Source: Lycocorax pyrrhopterus obiensis | Taxonomy: Eukaryota > Chordata > Aves > Passeriformes > Paradisaeidae | DNA: 64,000 bases | Reading direction: 5' to 3' | Assembly: GCA_014706295.1 (NCBI GenBank) | Contig: JACSVZ010000002.1 | Location: 136,510,682 to 136,574,681 of the forward strand | In this document: positions 37,345 to 57,695 of the stretch, in pieces | Numbering within the stretch: the stretch's first letter is position 1 | How the letters are laid out: each line of letters starts with the position of its first letter | Translations under genes and position numbers: made by a program | The notes under the pieces: generated by a model | What the model saw: the letters and a program-made list of their open reading frames with translations, nothing else | Database searches by the model: none | Told to the model about the DNA's origin: nothing

Positions 37345-37800
37345 AAGCAGTGAAATGACAAAGCTTGCTGATGATAGCTTCCACAAAACAGTAATGAGGA
37401 CAATTAGCTGTGAAGAAATAAAGGAAGGTCCTGAAAAAACTGAGTAAGCAGTAAAATGGAAGATTAAATACACTGTATTTTCTAGGGAAAAAAATGAAAA
37501 GGCATTCAATGAAGCTAGTAGAACTGCAGTGAACAAAAGGAAATACTTCTTCAATGAAATGTCCTTGCCATAAAATATTTAGAATACTGGAAGTGTATAT
37601 GGGCATGAGAGGAAAAACAGACAAAATCACAGATGAAAAAATCTGTCAAGTTTTACCTACTCTAAATACACTGGATTTAGGAAGTCTCTATGCCACAAAC
37701 TGTTAGGGAGTAAGAAAACATTCTGTAGAAGTGTCACTATATAATTGCTTGCTCTCTTTTCCTTATGTTGTACTCAGTTAAATGAATGTTTATTGTGCCT
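37345..37800 (+). mobile_element. Possible ancient CR1/L3-like relic
   Basis: GACAAAGCTTGCTGATGATA, GGAAATACTTCTTCAATGAA, GTCCTTGCCATAAAAT and ACAAACTGTTAGGGAG, with TTGCTTGCTCTCTTTTCCTT, recall in order the RT-to-3'-end part of very old CR1/L3 elements. Divergence is high and I cannot verify it by eye. If right, the long CR1 at 34886 integrated into or beside it. Confidence 0.33.
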
Positions 37801-39350
37801 CTGTACAACTGTCCTCATATCCTTATTATCTAGGGATTACGAACAAGAAATTTTATGTTGAATGCATTGTTTGAAAATTAGATAAAAATATTATTAACAT
37901 ATTTGGATAACGCTGACTGAGTAGGGTCAGAAAAAGTCAGTAGTGAGTTGTGGCCAACAAAGGAGAAAGAACACAAGAGTAAAATACAAAACCAATTACC
38001 ATCTCGGCATTGATTTAACAAGGGAAAGTGCCCCAAGTTTCTGAAATGGATGCACTTTTGCTCAATATGTTCAACAGATATCTGAAACAGAAATTATCTG
38101 GAATTATAAAACTTGCAATAACTTTCAGCAGACATGGAATCAGCATAGAGAAATTTGTCCTGTATTAGTAAACTGTTGGTTAGCAGTGTTGCACAAAAAG
38201 AAGGCTTTAATTCCTTTAAAATACAAAGCAGTATTTGCATGTAAGAATTTGAACTAATCATGAGACTTACATGGATTAAAATAATTTGCACGGATTTTCA
38301 CCATTAGTGTGAATCTCTGCATGTCATTCTTTCTGCAAAATGAAGTTAGGATACACAAGGAATAGAATTGGGGGTAGAATCCAATTAAATAAGTAATTTA
38401 TATGATCCTGTCTAGTTAATGCACTACAAAACACACAAAGAGAACAAGAACATGATGAGAAACACAGAGAAGAGTGGATAGAAAGACAACAGAAGTCATC
38501 AGAACAGTGAAAATACCACAAGAGAATATCTACTGAAATTTGTAAAACTGAACAGTTCAGAAAGGAGAAATGTGTCATAGACTTAATACCTGATTTTGAT
38601 GCGCAGTAAGCAGAAAAGCTTCACTTCCCCCATTCTCACAAAGGGGGGGGATTACATAGTATTTAACGAAAGAAACACATCAACTGTCTTGTTAAACCCA
38701 AAACTACACAGCGAAACTGTTCACAACCTCACTGACATTTTGTTGGGTTTTTTCAATTAGCCAATAATAATAACAGCAAGAATTAAAGCTATATTTTTCT
38801 TGGTAGAATGAACATGAAGGCATTTGTTTCATATATAAGCTACTTCCACAATTTGTCAAAATTCTTCCTGAAGTCTGTGTTATGGTAAACATATCTTATT
38901 TCACACATTTGAAATTCATGTTTCTGGACATAGTTAGGGGACTAACAATGGATTAAACTATCTGCCTAATCAGATAATTCAGTATTCTGTCCAATAGAAA
39001 AGCAATGGCTGTTGGGCAGTTAGTCATGGAAAAATATCTCTGCACCATCTGCGACAAAAAAACCTCAAATGTGTCTGAAACTCAGTGCTTACTGCCAGGA
39101 AAATAGGATGAAATGAGGATCATGAACTCCAGAAGGCTATCCCAGGCTGCACTAGTATCCCAAGCACTCAGGAACACAAGCCATAGTGCTTGAAGCAAGA
39201 CGAACGTCACGCTTTAAGCAAAAAGAAATCTTCTGAAATACTGTATGTCAGAGTGTAAATCCCATATCCTAAAATTAGATCATCTATGTGGAAAATTGAA
39301 TAAGCAAGTCTACTTTGCTTCAAATTCACTTTTTACCTACACTGCTATCT
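37801..39350. other. AT-rich intron sequence
   Basis: No exon or assignable repeat. A G-run of nine lies near 38643-38651. Confidence 0.5.
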
Positions 39351-39476
39351 TGTGCCGGAGCTCGCAGTCTTCTGATCCTTGGATTATAATTTCTCAGCGC
39401 AGAGCTCCAGCACACACAGCAACCAGGAACAAGCAGCTCAGCAGCTCTTGACCTTTGGCTCCTCCCAGGGCTTGAT

Positions 39477-39492
39477 TTATAGGGCTAATGCC
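39477..39492 (-). promoter_or_regulatory. TATA box of the LTR-like unit
   Basis: Minus-strand GCCCTATAAATCAAG. A start site would be expected about 25-30 bp downstream, near 39450. The element resembles a real core promoter because a GC-rich block and CCAAT-like site sit just upstream. Confidence 0.45.
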
Positions 39493-39540
39493 CGCCCTGC
39501 AGCCACAGCTGTTTTTGGGAGGTTAATGAGCCAATAATTG

Positions 39541-39592
39541 GATCCTGATGTGTGGATCCTGGTCTAACTGGATCCTGGTGTGGGGATCCTGG
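39541..39592 (+). repeat. Four spaced GGATCCTG units
   Basis: GGATCCTGATGTGT, GGATCCTGGTCTAACT, GGATCCTGGTGTGG and GGATCCTGGTCTTG: imperfect units of about 14-16 bp, possibly U3 enhancer repeats of the LTR-like unit. Confidence 0.8.
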
Positions 39593-39626
39593 TCTTGAGT
39601 GAGAGTTTGGCTAGTGCATACCAACA

Positions 39627-48157
<8,531 letters not shown>

Positions 48158-48370
48158 GGAATCAGACATTTAGGTCGGAAAAGACCTTTAAGGCCATCAA
48201 GTACAACGGTTAAACCGACACTGCCAAGTCCACCACTAAACTATGTCCTTAAACACCACATCTACACATCTGAACACTTCCAGGGATGGTGACTCCAACA
48301 CCACCCTGGGCAGCCTCTTCCAGCGGTTGGCACTGGAACAGTGTCCAATCCTTCTGACACTGGTCAGAAA
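48158..48370 (-). mobile_element. CR1 LINE 3' end, part A of a scrambled CR1
   Basis: Plus strand reads ACATTTAGGTCGGAAAAGAC, CCATCAAGTACAACGG, CACTGCCAAGTCCACCACTA, CAGGGATGGTGACTCCAACA and CCTGGGCAGCCTCTTCCA, the reverse complement of the CR1 ORF2 C terminus and 3' end. The minus-strand frame includes [16 protein letters not shown]. It passes at about 48370 into part B on the other strand. Confidence 0.9.
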
Positions 48371-48417
48371 AAAAAGGCCAGAGAGAGTGTTTGCCCCTTG
48401 ATAAGTGAGAGGGGAGA

Positions 48418-48783
48418 GCTGGTGACAACAGATATGAAGAGGGCTGAGGTACATCAGTGAGTTCTTTGCCTCTGTCTTCACTGGCTGGCATGCTTCCCTT
48501 TTCTCTCAAGTCCTCGATCCTCTACATGAGAGTTGGGGGAAAGAGGTCGCTTGCACTGTAAGCAAAGAGCAGGTTCAAGACAACTTGATGAAACTGAAAA
48601 GTCACAAGTCTATGGGGCCTCATGACATGCATCCCAGGATCATAAGGAAACTAGCTGATGTTCCCAGGCCACTCTCCATCATTCAAAAAGTCATGGCAGT
48701 CATGTGGTTACTGGAAGGAGGGAAAGATCAGTCCTGAGAGAAATGAAGATCCAGAGAACTACAGACCTATGAGCTTCAGCTCT
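48418..48783 (+). mobile_element. CR1 ORF2 fragment, start of RT, part B (opposite strand)
   Basis: CTGGTGACAACAGATATG, GGGCTGAGGTACATCAG, TTCTTTGCCTCTGTCTTCAC, CACAAGTCTATGGGGCC, CATGCATCCCAGGATC, CTCCATCATTCAAAAAGTCA, GAGAACTACAGACCTATGAG: CR1 sequence from just before RT to the NYRPVS motif, on the plus strand. It lies head-on between two minus-strand CR1 pieces. Confidence 0.88.
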
Positions 48784-48784
48784 G

Positions 48785-48900
48785 TGTTTACCCTCCAGCA
48801 GATCGACACTCCTGTCCAACTTGGTGTCATCTGCAAACTGACTGAGGGTGCACTCAAACCCCTTGTCCAGACCATTGATAAAGATATCAAACAAAATAGA
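48785..48900 (-). mobile_element. CR1 ORF2 fragment with RT active-site block, part C
   Basis: Minus-strand frame [17 protein letters not shown] then [23 protein letters not shown] is the CR1 form of the reverse transcriptase catalytic YXDD box. The fragment ends where part B begins (48784). It lies between B and A in ORF2 order but not in genomic order. Confidence 0.9.
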
Positions 48901-50226
48901 ATAAAACAGAAAGGATAGAATTATTACAAAAACAACTAAAAATAGTCAGATAATCTATCCTCTGGATGATAAATATAAAGGGCAATTCATTAGAAAAATC
49001 TGTAAATTTTAGGAAAAATGTATGTTCTGTTCAAAGTTTTGCAATTACTAATATTAATGAGGTGAAATTAAGACAGAAAAAGAGCCAAACTTTGGGTTTA
49101 GTGTACTCAAATTAAATCAATTCTTGATATCATTCTTACGGTGAATAATGGAAAACTAAAATATATAAAATCATTTTAAGAGATTTCCAATAAATATACT
49201 GCAGGGAATATCATTCTAAGGAATCCTAATTTTGTTATTCTTTTGTTTTATTATGTAAATATATTTTGTACTAAACTTGTATCACATTCTTATTTGTGTT
49301 TCAATTAATAAATCATTTGAACTAATGATAACATCAGGTACTTGCTGAAAGGTCAGATTATTTAAAATTAACAGCTAAATATTATTTGGCCTTTAAAAAA
49401 CATTTTCTAAATAGCAGACAATCCCTTACAGGCAAAGTATGATTTTTAAGCATTAAATAACTTTTTTTTTTTTTTATAAAATTGATTCAGATTCGAAAAA
49501 AATAAATCCAATGTACTTTAAGAGACATTCATTTCTCCTACATGATATTGATTTATTTAGACTAGAACTAGAGTTACATAAAATGATGAATTATAAGTAA
49601 GGCCTAATTACAGTGTTCTGCATATTTACAAGTGACTGTGGAACGAACAGAATCACTGACTTATAACACCATCTTGAAAATTTTACAAACTAAGTAATAC
49701 AATTCTGAGTTTGTCTTCTTGAGACAATTGTTAGTATTATTGCCACAAGCTATGTGTTTGAGAAATATGGATTTTGAAGTTAATCAATGATGGTTACGAA
49801 TATTATATATTTATATATCTGGGCTCACACATTCTAGAAAAATGTCCGTGAATGAGAAAAATCTCATTTAATACTCAATGCTGGTTTGCAACATGTGGTT
49901 TAGGTAACACCCTATTCAGCCTTTCTCTGTAGTAATTTTCTTCATTATGTTAACTTTCTCTTTTGAATTATCCATAATAGTCAAAAAGCAAATTAAGGTC
50001 AAGATGTTATAGTACATCTTTTGTCATGATAACCTTGCTAGAAGACTGTAAAAGTTTGTGCACAAGTTGCCCATGTATCTATTTTCAATTATGTTCTTAT
50101 ACACTTTTAATTTGAGAACACACAAAGGGAGCATAATAGTCCCTAAAATTTACATGTCTACACATGAATGTCCACACCATGTCTTTCAAATTTCTGATTC
50201 TAGCCCATCTTTTTCTTTTGTGGTGT
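48901..50226. other. AT-rich intron sequence between exons
   Basis: No exon or repeat assigned; poly-T run at 49461-49476. Confidence 0.55.
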
Positions 50227-50910
50227 TGTTGGGGGTTTGAGGAGTTCTCCTGTTCTTCTTTTTCTCTTAAAGAATTTTCCCCATATGTGTTTCCAAGGGG
50301 ACTAATCACTGGGTGCTTAAGAAGAACAAAAGGGCCGGCCACAGAGGGCGGGGGTACAACTAGCTACTTGTTTTTCACCTGGGGGGTGGGAGAACAGGGT
50401 TTGCTGGTGCGCTCAGTGTGAGGAAGGTGTGGGTCAGAGCTGGAGGTTTCTTCTTTTCGGCGGTTTTTTTCCTTCCACCTGAGAAACCCGGATTCCGAAG
50501 CCCACCTTTCCCTGCCCTGCTGGGAGCCGGGCCGCAGCCGTTTTGCTCCTGCTGCTGCTTGGACCCCTTCGCTACACTATAGCCCTGCACACCCTTGCCA
50601 GCTGAGACCTCCCAGCGCTTCCACCGCAGCTCCGGAGTTTGCTACATCTCGTCTGCCACCCGGGATCTGTGCTCGTCTCTGCTGCTTCAGTCTGCTGCTC
50701 CCGAGGGTCCGGCCGGACACCGGGACCAGCTGCCCAGAGGGTTTGTTGAAGCTTTTCGTCCATCCCTTTCCGGGACCCTGAGCCGCCCCTGCCAGCTGTG
50801 ACTGGAACTGCACCAAAGTGGGGGGAGGTGTGACCTACAGCCGAGAGGGGCTGGCACTGGGTTTGTGGTTGTGTTTGCTGTTACTGCCATAGTTATTGTT
50901 GTTTGTTTGC

Positions 50911-50953
<43 letters not shown>

Positions 50954-51107
50954 TATTAGTAAAGAACTGTTATTCCTACCCCTCATATCTTTGCCTGAAA
51001 GCCCCTTAATTTCAAAATCATAATAATTCGGAGGGAAGGGGGTTGCATTTTCCATTTCAGGGGAGGCTTCTGCCTTCCTTGACAGACACCTGTCTTTCAA
51101 ACCAGGA
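50227..51107 (+). mobile_element. GC-rich solo LTR next to the CSMD3 104-bp exon
   Basis: Begins about TGTTGGGGGTTTGAGGAG and ends about GACACCTGTCTTTCAAACC. The 3' part holds AGTAAAGAACTGTTATTCCT, CTGAAAGCCCCTTAATTTCA, AAATCATAATAATTCGGAGG and CATTTCAGGGGAGGC, in the order I recall for a passerine ERV LTR family. The middle (50410-50860) is the most GC- and CpG-rich part of the window. It includes a (TA)n tract. There is no coding region: overlapping frames of 60-154 codons on both strands reflect the GC-rich composition. It is antisense to CSMD3 and ends about 200 bp from the exon donor at 51308. Family name not assigned; boundaries approximate. Confidence 0.75.
50914..50956 (+). repeat. 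(TA)n microsatellite within the LTR
   Basis: About 20 TA units with one CA interruption near 50948. Likely polymorphic. Confidence 0.92.
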
Positions 51108-51307
51108 CTGATGTCTACTTCGTCTCTTTCTGACTTCAGAACAGTAAACACATAACAATGTACTTAAACTGTCACCTTTCGTAAATTTAGAAGCTCAGTG
51201 AGATTAGTTTTTGTTCAGATTTACCTGATTCTAGTAATTCTTTAGTCTCATCAAAACACATTAATTACATTCTTCAATGTATACAAACTGTAAATGCAAA
51301 AGACTTA

Positions 51308-51412
<105 letters not shown>

Positions 51413-52063
51413 CTACAAAATAAAATAAGTAAATATATTTTAGAAATAAATAAATGTACTTGAGAGATGAGTCTGTAAATTCAGCTTTTCAGCAGTGTAA
51501 ATAAAAGCAACCTTCCAATTAATAACTGCATGGAAGTTTAGTGTATTTCACAATAAACTAGTGTAATTAACCCCAAAGGTTTGGATCATGAAATATGAAT
51601 TATAATAACTTTTAGGTATCATCACTCTGCTGATCTCCTCAAAGTGCCACAATTTCACTTATTTATGTAGTTGCTACATGTTTATTACAGTTCTGGGTAA
51701 TTGCATTACATTTTGATTACTATATACTCAAAGGACAGGATAACTAACTGCATTTTGTGCAATACCACTGTCTTCAAATACCAACTAAATAATTGTACCT
51801 CACTGAGTAAATTCAGTGAAGGTGAAGAATATGATTTACTCCTGACATCTATAATCTGGCTCAAGTAGGATAAAGATGCATGAAAGGTAAAAGTAATTTT
51901 CGTATTTCATGAAGCTGAATAAAATACAACTATCAGAAGAATAGCCATTCTTAATATCCTGTAAATTAAATCGCTCCATGCATATTTCTGCTGAAGGATA
52001 AAAATTTCAGCTACATTTTAATAAAATAATGCATTTTTTAGTTAGAACAAAATGGAATGGAAA

Positions 52064-52140
52064 GAAAAGGAAAAGGAAAAGGAAAAGGAAAAGGAAAAGG
52101 AAAAGGAAAAGGAAAAGGAAAAGGAAAAGGAAAAGGAAAA
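52064..52140 (+). repeat. (GGAAAA)n satellite
   Basis: About 13 near-perfect hexamer units, in which a plus-strand frame spells repeated Lys-Arg; that frame (52029-52277) is a repeat artefact. On the CSMD3 sense strand the array is (TTTTCC)n. Confidence 0.95.
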
Positions 52141-52859
52141 GACATTGTTTCCACCCATGTATTAATCATGGTAACTCTGTCTTTAGTTCCTCAAAATTTC
52201 ATATAGACAAAAATGACAGAATACTTCTACATAGGAATTTTAATACTGTAATAAATTGTCTTTTATTACAGTTATAATTGAGAGCTGAGAGCATTTGTGT
52301 TTAAAGATGTGGATGCCATTATGATGGATTGTTATCATGTCCTTGAAAGCTCGTATTACTTTGTTACACTGGGGTTCTGGGAATTGAAGAAGGACATGTT
52401 TCTATGAGCAAAAGCCAGTACAGGCAAGACGGAAAACTGACGTACGTTCCAAGGATTGCAATTTGTTCCAAAGGGAGGAGAAACACTTTCCTTTACAGGT
52501 GTAAATGGTGATATAAGTACACTGAGGAGCAGTCAGTTTGGCACACTCACAAATACAAACGCGTGTGTGTACATGTATATATGTGTGCCATACCCCAGGG
52601 ACTGTAGTCAAGTACAGAGAGTTAAGAGGGTGCAGATGGAAAGGACATGGAAAATTGTGTAGGCAAGCAGCTGATTTGCTCTAATTGAGTAAAGAGGAGA
52701 AAACCACACATAAATCTTCTTAATCTTCTTAGTTTAAAAAAAATATTCTGGATATTTTGTGCTGTTCTAGCCACAAATTTTTAAGACTAGACATAAGAAT
52801 TTAAACTGAAATCCGTGACTAAATTTAAGGCTGACACATATTTCATTCAGTACTTGAAA

Positions 52860-52911
52860 AACCAACCAACCAAAACAAAAACAAAAAACCCCCAAACCAA
52901 CCAAACAAAAG
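52860..52911 (+). repeat. A/C-rich low-complexity tract
   Basis: CCAACCAACCAAAACAAAAA and similar blocks; resembles the tracts at 26226 and 34063. Confidence 0.75.
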
Positions 52912-55900
52912 ACATCATTTTTAGTCCACTTTTAAATTCTGTGCAATTAGATGTGCAGTTACATCAGAACAGAACAGACTCCGCAATAAAACATGGGCAA
53001 ATAATGTAAGTTGAATTCAACTTGAAAGTATATTTCACTTATTAACAGTAAAATACATTTTGAAATAACATTGCAGCAAAACCATCAATACTATACTCAT
53101 AATAAGAAGAAAACCAAGATAGCATAAGAATTGTATAACTAATTCATGAACAGAAATCTTAATCCTGTTTTCCATTAAACACATGAAGAAATCTAATCTC
53201 ATTATCAGATTTTTTTTGGTAAGTGCCACAGTAATATTTTTTTAAATTAATATCCTAGATATTTTATATTAGTTGAGTACCACTAAATTCATACAAGGCA
53301 TCTGTCTTTTTGCAGTTGAAGTACTTGTCTTTATAAGTTGCGTTAGAAAGGTAAAACACCTTTTCTTTAGCACAGTCAACATTTTCCCATGTAATGTGTA
53401 TGTCATCAGAGGAGAAGACCGAGGTTAAGGAAAATATAAGTTTTAAGATATGTTTTTTTAAATCAGGAATGATAAAAAAATGGTTTTCTTTATTTCACTG
53501 AAGAAAAGTGAGATTTTTGTAGTTCCTTTTTAACAACGCTCAGAAATAAAAAAGTAAGAGAACTCCCTGAAAAATATCTGTCTCATTAAGGAATACTGTG
53601 GAACATGAAAAAATAAGCAAATTTGATTTTCTTGTTCAAATAATAGGCTTCAGCTTCAATCTTTCCACTAGTCTCTAAGGAATCCCCAAATTATTGACGA
53701 TTCTGTTGTTATCTGGCTGCTCTGATAAAATCTCTCACTCTTCTACACTCTGAAATTCTTTTCTGAGATAAAGTGAGCTTTTTTTTTTTACTTTTAATCA
53801 AAAGAGATGTACATTTTAAAAAAAAAGGTTCTAACTTGTTTTTTCTCCATTAATATTTTTCAGAAAAGGATGTTTAATTACAAGGTTTTTGTCTCACTCT
53901 CTTTGTAACTCACCTAAAACTGCCATAATGAGATAAGTATGACATCGAAAAGGGTAGTTCTATAAGGCCACATGAGCATAGATTAGTCTACATTTGTCTT
54001 GTACCAGATTCTGGGAAACAGTCACATTTTTAAGACAATAAGAAGCAGTGATGTCATTAATAACTTCAAAAATTTAAGACTATATAAAAAAATAAAATAT
54101 ATTACAGCAACTGGCTATAAGAAATTCAAAATATTTACATTTGATAATCTTATTCTTGTGGGTGTATTGCCAGGATTTCTTCTTAGAAGTTTTTGATTCA
54201 ACTGAAAATTAGAAAATGCTTCATCTTTGCGCAAAATTGACACTAGTAAATCAAAATCAGAAACAGCAACCACCAAATAGAAGCATATTTTATGTATAGT
54301 AAAAAGTAAACTATTATTCCTTGAGACAGTAGATCATTTTGTTTACCATGCATACCCCTGCTGGAAGAGGGTTAAAACCAATTGCTAATGGCTGGTCGAC
54401 TCTATAGTATCAATGAAGTATTTCATAACTCCAGGTCATTAAAATGTGAACAAGCTGTATGTACAAGTTAATACACAACCCATGTCAAACTTAGGTTTAA
54501 CACAACCTAACATGATTTACAGCACAAACTTTGGAAGTGGTAAATTAAACTTCCCATTTATTTAACAAATATGCTTGTCAGCTGATATTGAAGACATTTA
54601 ATTTTAAGGGAATTTGCAAAAATAGAGCAAAAGTAACATAGAAACAGCAGAGCTGTCAATATCCAACATGCAAGAGACAGGAAACTAATTTACTACATAT
54701 GTAATGTACAAGCATTTATATGTTGCTACTGTAAAAATAAACCCTGTATATTTTGTGGAAATTCATCCTTTGAAATGCAAAGTACACACACAATTTACAA
54801 CACAAAATGTACTTGAAATCCTTCTAAATATGCCAAAAAGCAAGAAAATAAGTAGTCTTAGGCTATGTTTTCAGAGTCCTTGTTTTACACCACCAGCTTT
54901 AGTTTGATCACACTCAAAGTCAGTCGGACTTGCGGTGCTTATTAAATTGACTATTCCTTTTAGAATACTGAAAATGTGTTTTGATGATATCAGCATTTAA
55001 AGTTGATTGTGCTAGAGCCTTTAAAAATAAAAACTGAAATTTCGGTGAGTAAATAACTTAAAACTCTTTAATAAACTTTCCAAAAATTCTGCTTTTACCA
55101 GTTATCTAACGGTGTGTTTGTTCATTTTTCTGAAAAATCTATAAATGGCAAACCAAAGTTGGATGGCATCCTTGAATCATTTTAACATTAGAGTAAAACC
55201 TTAGGGTAATTCTACCTTTTAGTCTGTTGTTCATAAGAATAAACACTTCAGAGAAAGCTGTCATGATTTATTTCTATATTCTACATATTTTTAAATCAGA
55301 CTAGCATTACTGAAGTGTGCTATTTATCTGGTTAGTAGGTGCATAGTAATCAGAATCACAGGGGCAAGTATTTTTCTTGATCTATACACTCCAGTAAAGT
55401 CTTTTTTTCCAGTTTCCCAGAGCAAGATTAAAGCATTAATAAAAATGAAATAAGATCCATGGGTTTTATTGATGCATATAAACAGTGATCATGCTATAAT
55501 ATATTTATGTATTTATTGCATTTATCCCTTGCTCCACAATCTCATTCAAAGCTGAATAATAAACATGAGGGACCACAAAACATTTTCAAATGACAAGGTA
55601 TAATATCAGGGAACAATACTACGAACAAAAATATTTCACCAGTGATATGCCTGAGCTACAAGATTCTGGATAAAAGGATTATATTATCAAAATTGGATTC
55701 TGGAAGGCACAAGAAGAAAATTTCAAAGATTCCATCTCAGACAGTTTGCCACCAGTCTTGATCTATCATTTTACACATAAAGAGTCAACTAATGATATCA
55801 GATATGTATCTCTATGACTTCAGAACTGAGAAGAATATCTTAAAATTAGTCAATATAATAATTACTATAATTTTCTTTTTTTGAAAAAGATATTCAGTAG

Positions 55901-57665
55901 TCCCTAAAAATTTTGTGCCTTTATAGTAGCATTTATGATAAATCCAGCAGGTATTTATACATCAGCTACAATTTTTCTGATACAAGATAATAATATCTTC
56001 AATTTTGTTTCAGAGGATATTATTAACTATGTCCCTATACACTACTATGAGGAAAAAGTAATCTTGTATTTTCTCTTCCTCCATATACACACTATATAAG
56101 AAACCAAATTATTTGAAATAAAATATGCTGACCTGTGCACTCTCTATTCTCTAAAAAAAATACAAAAGTAGATAAACAGAAGGCAACAGTCTCTCTACCT
56201 CTGGGTCTGCTCTTGCTATTTATAAACCCAAAAGCAATTAACTTTTAATGTCTGATTTAAATTGAAGTTATAAAACCAGAAGAAAATAGTAATAAAAAGG
56301 CAGTAACACTAATAATTATTATCCAGTCTTTACAGAAAAAAAAAAAGGTCCTATTTGAAAAACAGCTTTCTGAAAATTATAATGGTGTACTTTGGTCTCC
56401 AATTATTTTGTAAGAACTTTTTCAAAGGAATCCTTGGGGCAGAGATCTAATTTCTAACAAATCTCAGTAGGTGTACCTTCTTTCTGTGCCTTGGAATATA
56501 TTCTTTAGAACCCACTCCTTGGGCAAAACTCCAGCTCTGAAGTAAAATGGAAAAAGGTTTTACTGAGTAGTTAATGACTACCTTGAGAACTTCCTACAGC
56601 TTTCCAGAGAGAGCATGCTCAAAAGGATGTGTTCCAGACAAGAGGTTTTCCAGACAGTTGTTCAACATGTGTATCTAGTCCCTGATAAAATTAGCTCCCT
56701 CAAGATTTTTCAAGGAAAGTAGTGTTCCAGGTGAAGTACTCAACTTTTAAAAATTTCAAAACATACAGAGCAGAATGGTGTGTAGCAGAGGCAAGTATAT
56801 GTTCTTCAGAACTGCTGAAGAGAAAGTGTAAGGATACAAAGTTGAATGTACTTCTATATGTGAATCCGTTATCCTGAATTTTCCAAGGCAAATGTAACTC
56901 TAACAATATTTTCAGATGTATAGTAACATTTTCACTTCATAAAATGGGACATTCTACCTGTAAAATAATGATGAACTTTCTAAAGGTGTTATGAATCTTT
57001 TCTCCTTACAAGAGTAGTTAAGTATTAAGCTAAGATACAGCTTAAATGAGCTATATATTAGATAATATTAAGAAATGAATATGAATTAAAACATCCTTCC
57101 AAGAATTTAACATATCTAAGAACTGTTGTGTAACATAAGAATAGTTTAATTGCTTCTTTTGTGGTTACATATTATATGAACAAAACATAATCCAAATTGA
57201 AACAGCCTAAATCATAAGCACCTCTGTCCCTTCAAATTTAATTAAATCTTTGAGTATCAGGCTGGATGAAAAAGTAAGAAGGGAGGGAAAAAAGACAGAA
57301 GAAAACTTGGAGGTTCACAGAACATTAGAGAAAACAAAGCTGCAAGATAAATGCTCATCATTATTACACGTGATAAATGCTCACCAGTTGAAAAGGATAG
57401 TCACTTTATTGTTGATTTCCTTTCTTGGAAATTCATCATATTTAAGTGTAGACATCTACAGTGAAAACAGCTATATTTGATGTAGGCTTCTTCAAAAACA
57501 GTGAAAAAACCTGCCAAGAGTGTAATCTATTTCATCGAAAGGTAGATAATTCACACTAGATCAAACACAGCTTAGAAGTACCCATTTGTCTCATCTATAA
57601 AGTGAGATTAGGTATTTATATATGGATATCTATGCTGAGCACAACTGAAATGTACTTAAGTCACA

Positions 57666-57695
57666 TAAATTTATTATATTATTATATTATATAAT
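57666..57695 (+). repeat. (TTATA)n-like AT tract
   Basis: AAATTTATTATATTATTATATTATATAAT, an imperfect TTATA repeat. Confidence 0.75.

Larger units (their letters stand above)
39351..39626 (-). mobile_element. LTR-like unit with TATA box and GGATCC repeats
   Basis: Read on the minus strand it begins TGTTGGTATGCACTAGCC and ends near GAGCTCCGGCACA, giving TG...CA termini over about 275 bp. The left third carries four GGATCC copies in a CAGGATCC-type repeat (39541-39592). Then come ATTGGCTCATTA (an inverted-CCAAT-like site), a GC-rich GCAGGGCGGGC and a good TATA box, CCCTATAAATCAAG (TATAAA at 39482-39477), followed by CCTGGGAGGAGCC and a GCTGAGCTGCTTG stretch where R would lie. This order resembles a short U3-R unit. 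It is markedly richer in G+C than its flanks. I see no target-site duplication or recalled consensus, so a solo LTR is the best reading but not proven. It points in the same direction as CSMD3. Confidence 0.5.

Noticed and set aside
50687..51151. 154-codon minus-strand frame next to the exon
   Set aside because: Lies in the solo LTR and reads through its (TA)n tract as Tyr-Ile repeats.
52064..52140. CRISPR-like array
   Set aside because: Uninterrupted hexamers without spacers in a vertebrate intron; a simple satellite.
52029..52277. Lys-Arg repeat protein
   Set aside because: Translation of the (GGAAAA)n satellite.
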